64,000 bases of DNA from Sphingomonas caeni. GTDB lineage: Bacteria; Pseudomonadota; Alphaproteobacteria; Sphingomonadales; Sphingomonadaceae. The stretch spans positions 251,342 through 315,341 of the forward strand of contig NZ_JAPDOK010000001.1 of assembly GCF_026013415.1 (NCBI RefSeq), given 5' to 3'. The position numbers were made by a program, and so were the translations under genes. How positions within the stretch are numbered: position 1 is the stretch's first letter; the number at the start of each line of letters is the position of its first letter. Shown here in pieces: positions 53,843-62,927 of the stretch. The notes under the pieces were generated by a model. The model was not told the origin of the DNA. It saw only the letters and a list, made by a program, of their open reading frames with translations, and searched no databases.

Positions 53843-54216
53843 TGTGGCGCCTCCTCCCCTTGAGCCTGTTGCTGGCGCTGGCCGCGTGCGGCGAGGGTGG
53901 CGCGCGGCCGGCCCAGATCGCCCCGGCGCCGCACGTGCCGGTGCCCCAGCCGCCAAGCCCCACCGCGCTCGCCGCCGGGGTCGCCAAGGTCCAGGACCAG
54001 ACCGGACCCATACTGATTGCCCAGTTCGGCAAGCCCCGCATCGATCTGACCGAAGGCCCCGCGCGCAAGCTCCAGTTCGCCGGGCCGATCTGCGTGCTCG
54101 ACGCCTATCTCTACGCCAGGGGACGCGATGCGACGGTCACCCATATCGACACCCGCCAGCGCGACGGCAGGCCGATCGATCAGGCGAGCTGCATCGCGGC
54201 GCTCAGCAAACGTTAG
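53842..54216 (+). CDS. Small lipoprotein, unknown
   Basis: The 124-residue protein has a lipobox ALAAC with C16, a Pro-rich linker and a C-terminal domain of about 80 residues, with Cys in [14 protein letters not shown] and ASCIAAL. It overlaps the EI24 gene start and the convergent queG end. I do not recognise it. A fixed outer-membrane or periplasmic location is likely. Confidence 0.78.
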   Translation: MWRLLPLSLLLALAACGEGGARPAQIAPAPHVPVPQPPSPTALAAGVAKVQDQTGPILIAQFGKPRIDLTEGPARKLQFAGPICVLDAYLYARGRDATVTHIDTRQRDGRPIDQASCIAALSKR

Positions 54217-55252
54217 GCAATCGCGCCAAGGCCCATTCGGCGGCGTCCCGCACGACTTCGTCGGGATCATCGAGCAACGCCCGCACCGGCCCCACCAGCG
54301 CCGCGCTTCCGCTGTTGCCCGCGGCGATCAGGCAGTTGCGCACCATCCGGTCGCGGCCGATGCGCTTGATCGGGGAGCCCGCGAAGACCTGCCGGAAGCC
54401 GGTATCGTCGAGCGCGAGCAGGTCCGCGAGCTGCGGCGCGGCCAGTTCCGCCCTCGGCGCGAAGGCCAGGTTCGCCTGCGCGGCGCTCGCGAACTTGTTC
54501 CAGGGGCAGACGGCGAGGCAATCGTCGCAGCCATAGATGCGGTTGCCGATCGCTTCCCGGAACTCCGCCGGGATCGGACCCTTATGCTCGATCGTGAGGT
54601 ACGAGATGCAGCGCCGCGCATCGAGGCGGAAGGGTGCGGGGAAGGCATCGGTCGGACAGGCCGACTGGCAGGCGGTGCACGAGCCGCACGTCTCTTCGCC
54701 CGGGGCGTCGGGCTGCAGATCGAGCGTCGAGTAGATCGCCCCGAGGAACAGCCAGCTACCATGCGTCCGGCTGACGAGATTGGTGTGCTTGCCCTGCCAG
54801 CCCAGCCCCGCCGCCTCGGCCAGCGGTTTCTCCATGACGGGCGCGGTATCGACGAAGACCTTGATGTCGGCGGACGACTGCTCGACCAACCAGCGCCCGA
54901 GCGCCTTGAGCGCGCGCTTCACGACGTCGTGATAATCGGCGCCCTGCGCATAGACCGAGATGCGCCCGCGCTCGCCCTCCCCCGCCAATGCCAGCGGATC
55001 GGCCGCGGGGGCATAACTCATCCCCAGCGCGATCACCGATCGCACCTCGGGCCACAGCCCGGCGGGGCTCTCGCGGTGATGCGCGCGCTCCTCCATCCAG
55101 ATCATCGAGCCGTGCTTGCCCTCGGCCAGCCATTCGCGCAGCCGCTCGCCCGATCGCGGCGCGGCATCGGCGCGCGCGATTCCGGCGTCCGCGAAGCCCA
55201 GTTCGGCGGCTTTAGCCTTTATTCGCTCTTCGAGTGTCTTGTGTTGCTGCAC
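54203..55252 (-). CDS. queG: Epoxyqueuosine reductase
   Basis: The 349-residue cobalamin-dependent enzyme reduces epoxyqueuosine to queuosine in tRNA. It shows the first cluster motif [16 protein letters not shown] and the second [13 protein letters not shown], for two 4Fe-4S centres. The C-terminal part carries a HEAT-like end ([18 protein letters not shown]). With queA and tgt in this window, the last three queuosine steps are present. Confidence 0.96.
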   Translation of the reverse strand: MQQHKTLEERIKAKAAELGFADAGIARADAAPRSGERLREWLAEGKHGSMIWMEERAHHRESPAGLWPEVRSVIALGMSYAPAADPLALAGEGERGRISVYAQGADYHDVVKRALKALGRWLVEQSSADIKVFVDTAPVMEKPLAEAAGLGWQGKHTNLVSRTHGSWLFLGAIYSTLDLQPDAPGEETCGSCTACQSACPTDAFPAPFRLDARRCISYLTIEHKGPIPAEFREAIGNRIYGCDDCLAVCPWNKFASAAQANLAFAPRAELAAPQLADLLALDDTGFRQVFAGSPIKRIGRDRMVRNCLIAAGNSGSAALVGPVRALLDDPDEVVRDAAEWALARLPNVC

Positions 55253-55292
55253 CAGTCCCCGCTACCACGGCGGCATTAGGGAGGCATCCTGT

Positions 55293-56222
55293 TTGAGCAG
55301 CACACTGGCCGTGAGCGCCAAGGGCCTCGTCAAGCGCTTCGGCGAGCGGCGGGTGGTCGATGGAGTCGATATCGCGGTACCCAAGGGGCTGGTCTATGGC
55401 GTGCTCGGTCCCAACGGCGCGGGTAAGACCACGACGCTGCGCATGCTGCTCGGCATTATCGAGCCCGATGAGGGCGAGCGTAACCTGCTCGGCAGCGCGC
55501 ATCCGCGCGAGGCGAGCGACCAGGTCGGCTATCTGCCCGAGGAGCGCGGCCTCTACCCCGCGATGACGTGCCGCGAGGCGATCGCCTTCATGGGCGCGCT
55601 GCGCGGGCTGCCCTGGAAGACCGGGCGCGAGCGCGCCGATGCCTTGCTCGATCAGGCGGGGCTCGGTCATGCCAAGCACGAGCGGATCCGCAAGCTCTCC
55701 AAGGGCATGGCGCAGCTCGTCCAACTGCTCGGATCGGTGGTGCACGAACCCGAGCTACTGGTGCTCGACGAGCCCTTTTCGGGGCTCGACCCGGTCAATC
55801 AGGAGAAGCTCGAGGCGCTGATCCTCGGGCAGCGCGACCGGGGGGCGACGATCCTCTTCTCGACGCATGTGATGGCGCATGCCGAGCGGCTGTGCGACCG
55901 GCTCTCGATCATCGCGGGCGGCAAGGTGAAGTTCGAAGGCACGGTGGCACAGGCACGCGGGATGCTGCCGATGAAGGCGCATTACACGCCGCACCATGCG
56001 CATGAGGGGCTCGAGGCGCTGCTGCCCAGGGATGCCGAGCGCGAGAATGGCAGCTGGACCTTCACCGTCCCGCGCGAAGGGATCGAGGCGCTGCTGGTCG
56101 AGCTGATCAATGCGGGGCACGGCATTTCCGGGCTCTCGATCGAGCGGCCGGGGCTGCACGACGCGTTCGTCCGCATCGTCGGCGCCCAGGCGATCGCCGC
56201 GAGCGAGGAGGCCGCGGCATGA
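55293..56222 (+). CDS. ABC transporter ATP-binding protein (NatA-like)
   Basis: The 309-residue ATPase has Walker A GPNGAGKTTT, a signature LSKGMAQLVQLLGS (LSKGM in place of LSGGQ) and Walker B LLVLDEPFSGLDP. A C-terminal extension of about 80 residues is typical of exporter ATPases of the NatA/DUF4162 kind. The TTG start at 55293 is supported by GGGAGG 8 nt upstream. The permease gene overlaps its stop. Confidence 0.93.
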   Translation: MSSTLAVSAKGLVKRFGERRVVDGVDIAVPKGLVYGVLGPNGAGKTTTLRMLLGIIEPDEGERNLLGSAHPREASDQVGYLPEERGLYPAMTCREAIAFMGALRGLPWKTGRERADALLDQAGLGHAKHERIRKLSKGMAQLVQLLGSVVHEPELLVLDEPFSGLDPVNQEKLEALILGQRDRGATILFSTHVMAHAERLCDRLSIIAGGKVKFEGTVAQARGMLPMKAHYTPHHAHEGLEALLPRDAERENGSWTFTVPREGIEALLVELINAGHGISGLSIERPGLHDAFVRIVGAQAIAASEEAAA

Positions 56223-57460
56223 GCGGCTTCCGGCGCGGCCTCCGCCAGGCCTTCACCGTCGCGCGGCGCGACCTCAAGGCGACCGTCCTCACGCCGACCT
56301 TCCTGCTCTTCCTGCTGAGCCCGCTCTTCCTGATCGGGCTCAGCGTGGGTGCCGGAATGGGCGCGCGGGTCGCGACGAAGAGCAGCGAAGCGAACCAGCG
56401 GATCGTCGTGATCGCCCCGCCCGGGCGCGCCGCCATGCTCCGCGCGATCGACCGGCAGCTCCGTCCGATTTTCCGGGGCGATTCCGCGCCGCCGCAGCTC
56501 CGGATCGATACGCCGCGCGAGAATGTCGCGGCTCAGGCGCAGGCGACGATCGAGAATGATGCCGACGAGGTGTCGGCGGTCCTTTACGGTCCGCTCGAAC
56601 GGCCGCACATCCTGCGCACCCCGACCAGCTTTGGCGAAGCGGTCTATCTTTCCCAGCTCGCCGAGGAGGTGTTGCGCGCCGAGCGCGCGGGGGGGCCGGC
56701 GCAGCTGAGCGAAGCCGAGGTTACGGTGGTCTCGCATGGCCAGACGACCAATAGCGGGCGCAGCGCGGTCGCCCTTTTCGCGGCGTTCGGCGTGTCTCTC
56801 CTCACCCTCATGCTCTCGGGCCAGGCGGTCGGCGCGATGGCCGAGGAGCGGTCGAACAAGGTGATCGAGGTGCTTGCCGCCGCGATCCCGCTCGAAAGCG
56901 TCTTTTTCGGCAAGCTGCTCGGCGCGTTCGGATCGGCCTTGCTGTTCATCGTCTTCTGGGGGGGGCTGCTCGCGGCGCTGCCAAAGCTGGCCCCGCCGGC
57001 CCTGGCGACGGGTTTTGCCGATATGGGCGCCGCGGTGGGCCCGATCTTCCCGCTGCTGTTCGTCGCCTATTTCACCATGGCCTATATGCTGCTTAGCGCC
57101 GTGTTTCTGGGCATCGGCGCGCTCGCCTCAAGCCAGCGCGAGCTCCAGATGCTGTCGCTGCCGGTCACCGTCCTGCAGATCGCGATCATGAGCTTCGCGA
57201 CGATCGGCGCCGTCGATCCGAACGGCTGGATCGCCTGGGTCACCGCGGTGTTTCCGCTCAGCAGCCCCCACGCGATGGCCGCGCGTGCCGCCGTCGAGCC
57301 CGAACTCTGGCCCCATGCGCTCGCGCTCGTCTGGCAGGCGCTGTGGGTCGGGATCGTCATCACCGTCAGCGCGCGGGTCTTCCGCCGCGGCGTGCTCAAG
57401 TCGGGCAGCCCGAAGACCCGTTTCAAAAAGCCACGGACTATTGACATGAGTGTCAGTTAA
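56219..57460 (+). CDS. ABC-2 type transporter permease (NatB-like)
   Basis: The 413-residue protein has one N-terminal helix, a periplasmic domain of about 140 residues and then five or six helices (ALFAAFGVSLLTLMLSGQAV, EERSNKVIEVLAAAIPLESVFFGK). This is the NatB layout. It forms an exporter with the preceding ATPase. The substrate is unknown. A palindrome lies over its stop codon, in front of the P450 gene. Confidence 0.9.
   Translation: MSGFRRGLRQAFTVARRDLKATVLTPTFLLFLLSPLFLIGLSVGAGMGARVATKSSEANQRIVVIAPPGRAAMLRAIDRQLRPIFRGDSAPPQLRIDTPRENVAAQAQATIENDADEVSAVLYGPLERPHILRTPTSFGEAVYLSQLAEEVLRAERAGGPAQLSEAEVTVVSHGQTTNSGRSAVALFAAFGVSLLTLMLSGQAVGAMAEERSNKVIEVLAAAIPLESVFFGKLLGAFGSALLFIVFWGGLLAALPKLAPPALATGFADMGAAVGPIFPLLFVAYFTMAYMLLSAVFLGIGALASSQRELQMLSLPVTVLQIAIMSFATIGAVDPNGWIAWVTAVFPLSSPHAMAARAAVEPELWPHALALVWQALWVGIVITVSARVFRRGVLKSGSPKTRFKKPRTIDMSVS
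57442..57455. promoter_or_regulatory. Possible operator upstream of the P450 gene
   Basis: The dyad TGACA-TGAG-TGTCA lies 42 nt before the P450 start, over the end of the ABC permease gene. TGACA/TGTCA half sites are typical of TetR-type operators. No regulator gene is adjacent, so the link is inference. Confidence 0.4.
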
Positions 57461-57497
57461 GGCTCTGCTCGCGCCACAAGATCGGGAGAGATTCGAG

Positions 57498-58730
57498 ATG
57501 GCGACCCTGGCAACCGGCCCCGAGCCCAAGATCGTCGATCCGCTCGATATGAGCCGTCCGGAGCTGTATCGCGACGATACCTGGCACGCTCCGTTCCGCG
57601 AGCTGCGGGAGAAGGCGCCGCTCTACTATACCGAACATAGCGATTTCGGCCCCTTCTGGTCGGTCTCGACCTACAAGCCGATCGTCCATATCGAATCGCT
57701 GCCCGAGATCTTCTCGTCCGAAATGGGCGGCATCGTCATCGCCGACCTGAAGGAAGGCGATATCAAGATGCCGATGTTCATCGCGATGGACCGGCCCAAG
57801 CACACCGCCCAGCGCCGCACCATCGCCCCGGCCTTCACGCCGAGCGAGATGGTGCGGATGAGCGACAATATCCGCGCGCGCACCGCCGAGATCCTCGATT
57901 CCTTGCCCGTGGGCGAGGAGTTCGACTGGGTCGACAAGGTCTCGATCGAACTGACCACCCAGATGCTGGCGATCCTGTTCGATTTCCCCTGGGCGGACCG
58001 CCGCAAGCTCACCTACTGGTCCGACTGGGCGGGCGACATCGAACTCTCCAAGGACGAGGTGCTAAAGGAGCAGCGGCGCGAAATCCTGTTCGAATGCGCC
58101 GCCTATTTCGGCAACCTCTGGCAGAGCAAGATCGGCAAGGATCCGACCCCCGACCTGATCTCGATGATGATCCATTCGGACGCGATGGCGGAGATGGACC
58201 AGTTCGAGTTCCTCGGGAACCTGATCCTTCTCATCGTCGGCGGCAACGATACCACGCGCAATTCGATGAGCGCCTATGCCTGGGCGCTCGAGCAATTCCC
58301 CGACGAGCGCGCCAAGCTGGAAGCCAATCCGGGGCTGATCGCCAACGCCACGCAGGAGATCATCCGCTGGCAGACTCCGCTCGCGCATATGCGCCGGACG
58401 GCGACGCAGGATGCCGAGGTGGACGGCGTCAAGATCCGCGAGGGCGACAAGCTCGCGCTCTGGTATCTCTCCGCCAACCGCGACGAGAGCATCTTCCCGC
58501 AAGCCGACAGGATCATCGTCGACCGCGAGAATGCGCGGCGCCACCTCGCCTTCGGCCACGGCATCCATCGTTGCGTCGGCGCGCGGCTGGCGGAGCTGCA
58601 AATCGGCATCCTGATGGAGGAAATGGCCAAGCGTCGCCTGCGCGTGAACGTCACCGGCGAGCCCGAGCGCGTCGCGGCCTGCTTCGTCCATGGCTATCGC
58701 AAGATGGCGGTCGAACTCAGCCGTTATTGA
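57498..58730 (+). CDS. Cytochrome P450
   Basis: The 410-residue soluble P450 has the oxygen-binding I-helix GGNDTTRNS, the E-x-x-R in EIIRW and the heme loop FGHGIHRCVGARLAE, with the Cys ligand near residue 359. It resembles bacterial sterol- or alkane-type P450s, but the substrate is unknown. It starts at the ATG at 57498 after GGGAGAG. No ferredoxin or reductase gene is adjacent, so redox partners are elsewhere. Confidence 0.94.
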   Translation: MATLATGPEPKIVDPLDMSRPELYRDDTWHAPFRELREKAPLYYTEHSDFGPFWSVSTYKPIVHIESLPEIFSSEMGGIVIADLKEGDIKMPMFIAMDRPKHTAQRRTIAPAFTPSEMVRMSDNIRARTAEILDSLPVGEEFDWVDKVSIELTTQMLAILFDFPWADRRKLTYWSDWAGDIELSKDEVLKEQRREILFECAAYFGNLWQSKIGKDPTPDLISMMIHSDAMAEMDQFEFLGNLILLIVGGNDTTRNSMSAYAWALEQFPDERAKLEANPGLIANATQEIIRWQTPLAHMRRTATQDAEVDGVKIREGDKLALWYLSANRDESIFPQADRIIVDRENARRHLAFGHGIHRCVGARLAELQIGILMEEMAKRRLRVNVTGEPERVAACFVHGYRKMAVELSRY

Positions 58731-58794
58731 GGGCGCGCGCATCCGCTTGGCATGGGCTCGCGTAGTTCCCACATTGCCTCCAGGAGTTTCGCCC

Positions 58795-59274
58795 ATGCAG
58801 ATCGACCGTCGCACGCTTTTGACCGCCAGCGCCACGGGCGTGCTCGCCGCGTGCAGCGGGGGCACGGCGGAGGCGGCGCAGAAGTTCGAGTTCACGCTGA
58901 GCGACGCCGAATGGCGCAAGCGGCTGAGCCCGGCGGCGTACCAGACGCTCCGTCACGGGGCGACCGAATATCCGGGGACCAGTCCGCTCAACAAGGAGCA
59001 TCGCGCGGGGACCTTCTCGTGCGCGGGCTGCGCGCTGCCGCTCTTCGCATCGACGACCAAGTTCGACAGCGGCACGGGCTGGCCGAGCTTCTACGCCCCG
59101 CTCCCCAAGGCGGTGATCACCAAGGACGATTCGACGCTGGGGATGTCGCGGGTGGAGGTACTATGCCGCCGCTGCGGCGGGCATCTCGGCCATGTGTTCG
59201 ACGATGGGCCCCAGCCCACCGGCAAGCGCTACTGCATGAACGGCGTCGCGCTGAGCTTTACGCCGAAGGGGTAG
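58795..59274 (+). CDS. msrB: Exported peptide-methionine (R)-S-oxide reductase
   Basis: The 159-residue protein has a Tat-like N-terminus (DRRTLLTAS) and a lipobox VLAAC with C20, so it is probably an exported lipoprotein. The MsrB domain shows the zinc motifs CAGC and CRRC, GTGWPSFYAP, GHLGHVFDDGP and the catalytic Cys in RYCMNG (C147). It should repair oxidised methionine outside the cytoplasm. Confidence 0.93.
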   Translation: MQIDRRTLLTASATGVLAACSGGTAEAAQKFEFTLSDAEWRKRLSPAAYQTLRHGATEYPGTSPLNKEHRAGTFSCAGCALPLFASTTKFDSGTGWPSFYAPLPKAVITKDDSTLGMSRVEVLCRRCGGHLGHVFDDGPQPTGKRYCMNGVALSFTPKG

Positions 59275-59296
59275 CTCTCCCTCACAATCGTTCGTG

Positions 59297-59417
59297 CTGA
59301 GTAGAGACCGAGTAGCCGAAGGCGTATCGAGCGCTCGTATCGAAGCATCCCGCCATCACCGTCCTTCGATACGCCCCCGTCGATACGCGGCTGCGCCGCT
59401 ACTCGATGGCTACTCAG
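59297..59417. repeat. Imperfect inverted repeat between msrB and CHAP gene
   Basis: Arms 59297-59316 and 59398-59417 match at 16 of 20 positions (CTGAGTAG...CGAGTAGC). The middle contains further matching CTTCGATACG/CGTATCGAAG. It lies between two convergent genes. Confidence 0.75.
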
Positions 59418-59456
59418 GATGTACGGGAGTGGGAAACCTCAACCCCAGAAGCCAGG

Positions 59457-60008
59457 TTACTCGTCGAGATCGGTCTCGAGCACGAGATCGCTGAGATCGA
59501 GTTCAAGCGAGGGCTGGCGGTCGAGCGCGGGCGCGAAGCCCTCGCCATTGGGATAGATGAAGCCGTTGACCGGATAGACCGAGGTGCCGAGATCGCCGGT
59601 CGGCGCGAACCAGACCTTGACCTGGCTCCAGTCGCCCGCCGCCGACACGTCGATCGCGCGGACATTGCGCTCGATCCCGCCGCGATACGACCAGTTGGCA
59701 TGGGTGAGCAGCACTTCGCGGTCGCTGACGATCTTCGAGACCATCGCGACATGGCCGAGCGGCATCTTCGCGGTGCGCTGGAACGACATAACCGAACCGA
59801 CCTTGGGATCGTTGCCGCGCTCGTAGCGGCCCTCGGCCTGGGCCCACCAGGTCCAGGCATTGCCGCGAATCTCGATGCCCGAAACCGAGCGCGCGAACGG
59901 CACGCACTGCAGGTATCCGCTCCGGGCGGCGGCATAGGCCGGGGTGGCTGCCGTCAGGCAAAGCGCCGCCACCAGCGCAAAACGCGCTGCGAGATATCGA
60001 AGAAGCAA
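59457..60008 (-). CDS. Secreted CHAP-domain protein
   Basis: The 183-residue protein has a signal peptide ending near AYAAA and a CHAP amidase-type domain: QCVPFARSVSGI with the catalytic Cys, NAWTWWAQAEG, GHVAMVSKI with the His and LLTHANW. CHAP enzymes cleave peptidoglycan peptides. The C-terminus is acidic (DLSDLVLETDLDE). It is flanked upstream by a 432-nt gene-free region. Confidence 0.9.
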   Translation of the reverse strand: MLLRYLAARFALVAALCLTAATPAYAAARSGYLQCVPFARSVSGIEIRGNAWTWWAQAEGRYERGNDPKVGSVMSFQRTAKMPLGHVAMVSKIVSDREVLLTHANWSYRGGIERNVRAIDVSAAGDWSQVKVWFAPTGDLGTSVYPVNGFIYPNGEGFAPALDRQPSLELDLSDLVLETDLDE

Positions 60009-60440
60009 GAAAACCCCCCGGTCGAAATGGATCGGTGGATGCTGATGACCAGATCGCGTTTCGTCCGTCTACCGCGATCCGACGAACCGTTGCCTCGGGG
60101 CGGTGGATGGGAGGGCCGAGTCGGAACCTTTCGGCGAGTCGAGCCGTGACGCCGACGAACTGAAACCGACCGGTCGTTTCGGCGGGTTACCGAATCCTTT
60201 CGGCTGCCATGCGGATTCGCACGGGTGGGGAAGCCCCTGAATCGACAGCTTTGTTGCTCAAGCGCATCACTTCACAACCTTTTCCGATTGCGGGACTCGG
60301 TTCGTCGCAACCCATGTTGCAACGCAAAAGCCGATGGGCTCGAATGCTGAACAGGGGACGACAGGGGGTTAAGCGCGGCGTTAACCATTTGCGCGCATGA
60401 TCTCCCGGTAAGCAGTTGAGTGGGGTGGGAGTGGTCTAAA
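60009..60440. other. 432-nt gene-free region with a TTAA pair
   Basis: No gene is supportable on either strand. It should hold the promoters of the minus-strand CHAP gene and of the plus-strand gene at 60441. Near 60370-60388 a TTAA-N8-TTAACC pair resembles a CtrA site, but the spacing is one base longer than the TTAA-N7-TTAA consensus. Confidence 0.55.
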
Positions 60441-60995
60441 ATGAGCGCGAGGATGAAGCCGGCCGAAGGAGCAATGACGCTGGCAGAGATGAAGGAATTC
60501 GCAGGGTTCAGCGCGGCGACGCAGCGCTATGTGCGCCGCTCGCTCGATATCGGACTGGAGCGCGAGGACGCGATGACGCGCTGGTCGCGCGACGTGGTCG
60601 AAGCCGCCAGCATCCGCGCCCAGGCCCGCATGTACGACCGTCTCAACGAAATCCGCGCGCTGCTTCCGGACGATAGCGGCCTCGACGCGATCGAGCCGTT
60701 CATGGCGCCGCTCGTCACCGTTTCGGCGTTCGACCTGTCGCAGGGCCGGCTGACCACCTTCTCGGCCTATCGCTTCCTCTACGAGCGCCTGGTGGGCGCC
60801 GAGGTTCGCCCCTGGCTGCCTTCGGCCTTCTGCTCGGCCGCGGCGCTCCCGCATCTCCATCCGGACCTGCGGCGCAAGCTGCTCCAGTCGATCAGCGAAG
60901 CCGCGGCCACCGCCTCGGGCTGGTCGAACCGCCAGCCGGCCTTCTACCCGCAATGGGTGGAGAAGGTCGACGGCGCGGCGTCGCTGCCGAACTGA
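60441..60995 (+). CDS. Conserved-looking protein, unknown
   Basis: The 184-residue soluble, mostly helical protein has an Arg/Glu-rich start (MKEFAGFSAATQRYVRRSLDIGL), ARMYDRLNEIRALLPDD, and an end rich in hydrophobic helices with a final GWSNRQPAFYPQWVEK. The start at 60441 is preferred for GGGAG 9 nt upstream. Other in-frame ATGs are at 60453 and 60474. I do not recognise the family. A terminator follows. Confidence 0.72.
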   Translation: MSARMKPAEGAMTLAEMKEFAGFSAATQRYVRRSLDIGLEREDAMTRWSRDVVEAASIRAQARMYDRLNEIRALLPDDSGLDAIEPFMAPLVTVSAFDLSQGRLTTFSAYRFLYERLVGAEVRPWLPSAFCSAAALPHLHPDLRRKLLQSISEAAATASGWSNRQPAFYPQWVEKVDGAASLPN

Positions 60996-61020
60996 CACGG
61001 TTCACGTCGGAGGACTGAAG

Positions 61021-61047
61021 AAGCCGGGGCGAAAGCTCCGGCTTTTT
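61021..61047. terminator. Hairpin terminator after the 60441 gene
   Basis: A stem of about 10 bp (AAGCCGGGGC / GCTCCGGCTT, one wobble pair) with a GAAA loop is followed by TTT. It lies between convergent genes. Confidence 0.85.
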
Positions 61048-61073
61048 CATTGGGGCTTTGGGAGGGGCGCCGG

Positions 61074-61508
61074 CTAGGCGTCGCGATCGGCGGCGATCGC
61101 GTCCGGACCGCGTCGATTGGCCACGGTGGCCAGGGCGATCAGGCTGGCCGCGGTGATGGGAAGCGGTGAGAAGATCATCAGCAAGCCAAGGCCGATATTG
61201 GCCCCGCCGCCTTCGTACGGACGCGTGATCACGAACAGGTAGAAGCCCCAGAACGCCGCCGTCAGGCAAAGCGCCACGATCCACGGCCTTCGGGCGCCGA
61301 CGCCGAGCAGCGCGAGCAGCAGATAGGGCGCGGCGGCGATCACGATTTGCGCCCAGACCGCGTCGTCTTCCCAAAGCGTCGTGACGGGCACGCCCTCCAC
61401 GACGGCCCACACCGTGTTGCAGGCGGCAATCACGGCAAATCCGATGGCGACTGCCGCCACCAGCCCGATGGCCGCCCGCGCCGGATAAGGCTTTGCAGTC
61501 CGGTTCAT
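61074..61508 (-). CDS. Four-helix membrane protein, unknown
   Basis: The 144-residue protein has four hydrophobic segments (AAIGLVAAVAIGFAVIAAC, VIAAAPYLLLALLGVGA, IVALCLTAAFWGFYLFVIT, IGLGLLMIFSPLPITAASLIAL). I do not recognise the family. The start is ATG at 61508. Confidence 0.75.
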   Translation of the reverse strand: MNRTAKPYPARAAIGLVAAVAIGFAVIAACNTVWAVVEGVPVTTLWEDDAVWAQIVIAAAPYLLLALLGVGARRPWIVALCLTAAFWGFYLFVITRPYEGGGANIGLGLLMIFSPLPITAASLIALATVANRRGPDAIAADRDA

Positions 61509-61544
61509 TGTCAGAACCTAGAACGCCCCACGGACTTCCGCAAA

Positions 61545-62927
61545 TCAGGTGCGCTCGAAGGTAATTGCGCGCTTGGCCGGATCGGCGTCGGTCAGCCGCA
61601 GCAGCAGCCCTTCCCCGGGCTCGACGTTCCCCGCCGCCACGCGCGCCCGGACCGGCAGGTCGCAGAGCTGCACCTTCGCCCATTTCTCGACCACCTCGGT
61701 CGCAACCGCGTGGAAGGTCTCGCCTTCGCGCCCGGAGAGCAGCACCGCCTCGGCCAGGTCGAGCACCGCGCGCTCGATCCTGCCAGCCAGCGCGTCGGCG
61801 CGGGCCATCACTTCGGGAAGCCTCTCGAAGGCGGCGGCGACCGGCTCGGGTACCGCGCGCCCGTTCGCCACCGCCAGCGCGGCCTGGACGACATAGCGGT
61901 CGGCGAGGCGGCGCAGCGGGGCGGTGGCATGGGCATAGGTCGCCGCCATCGCGCTGTGCCACGGGACGACGCCCTCGCGGTACGGCGCATAGCTCGCCCC
62001 CGGCCCAGCGCGGCGGATCGCGAGCATCAGCGCGGCCTGGTGGGGGTCGTGCTGGTCGAGCCGGCGCTCGAAATGATCGAGGTCCATCCCCGTCGGCCAA
62101 TCGATCCCCAGTGCCCGCGCGGTGAAGCGGAGCCGCTTGACCGCCGCTTTCTCGGGCCGGGCCATGACGCGGAACAGGCCGGTGCGGTGCGTCTGGAGCA
62201 GGTCCGCGACGGCGAGGTTGGTCGCGAGCGAGAGCGCGGCATTCTGCGTCTCGGAATCGAGATGCGGGCGGAAGACGAGCGTGTACGAGCCGTCGCCCCG
62301 GGGTTCGAGCTGCTGCTCGGGCGGCTCGACCCGCGCCGCGCCGCGCTCGGCCTCGGCGGCCTGGATGCGGCGGGCGAGTTCGCCGAAATCGGGCGGCAGA
62401 TCGGCGGCGGTCACCCCGTCATAGGCGAGCTTGGCGCGGCTGTGGACGACGGCGCGCTCGGCGCCGTCGAGACGGACGCTGCCGTCGGGCCGCACGCGCA
62501 CGATGAAGATCACCGCGGGGCGCGGGCCGCCCGGCAACAGGCTCGCGGCGCCCTCGGCGAGGACGGGCGGATAGAGGCCGGCCTTGCCGTCGGGGAGGTA
62601 GAGCGTCTCGCCCCGGCGCCACGCCTCGGCGTCGATCGGCCCGCCATCGTCAACGAACCAGGCGGTATCGGCGATCGCATAATGGAGCAGCAGATCGGCC
62701 CCGCTCGGCTCGATATGGAAGGCCTGGTCGAGATCGGTCGAACTGGCGGGATCAAGCGTGACGAAGGGCAAAGCCGTGCGATCGACATGCTCAGTGGGCA
62801 CGCGTTTCGCCGCTGTCTGGGCCGCCGCCAGCACCTCGGGCGGAAAGCCGGCGGGCACCTGGAATTCGGCGCGGATCGCCGCAAGCCCCTCGGCCAGCGC
62901 ATTGCCGGGATCGGCAAGCGTCTTCAC
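61545..62927 (-). CDS. Short RNB-domain ribonuclease
   Basis: The 460-residue protein has an RNB catalytic domain with DPASSTDLDQAFHI. In RNase II the motif reads DxDDA, but here the last Asp is Gln. No cold-shock domains precede it. A degenerate C-terminal S1-like segment (AKVQLCDLPVRARVAAGNVEPG) follows. This fits the bacterial short RNB subfamily. The GTG start at 62927 overlaps the extensin-like gene stop (GTGA); TTG 62933 is possible. Confidence 0.9.
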   Translation of the reverse strand: MKTLADPGNALAEGLAAIRAEFQVPAGFPPEVLAAAQTAAKRVPTEHVDRTALPFVTLDPASSTDLDQAFHIEPSGADLLLHYAIADTAWFVDDGGPIDAEAWRRGETLYLPDGKAGLYPPVLAEGAASLLPGGPRPAVIFIVRVRPDGSVRLDGAERAVVHSRAKLAYDGVTAADLPPDFGELARRIQAAEAERGAARVEPPEQQLEPRGDGSYTLVFRPHLDSETQNAALSLATNLAVADLLQTHRTGLFRVMARPEKAAVKRLRFTARALGIDWPTGMDLDHFERRLDQHDPHQAALMLAIRRAGPGASYAPYREGVVPWHSAMAATYAHATAPLRRLADRYVVQAALAVANGRAVPEPVAAAFERLPEVMARADALAGRIERAVLDLAEAVLLSGREGETFHAVATEVVEKWAKVQLCDLPVRARVAAGNVEPGEGLLLRLTDADPAKRAITFERT

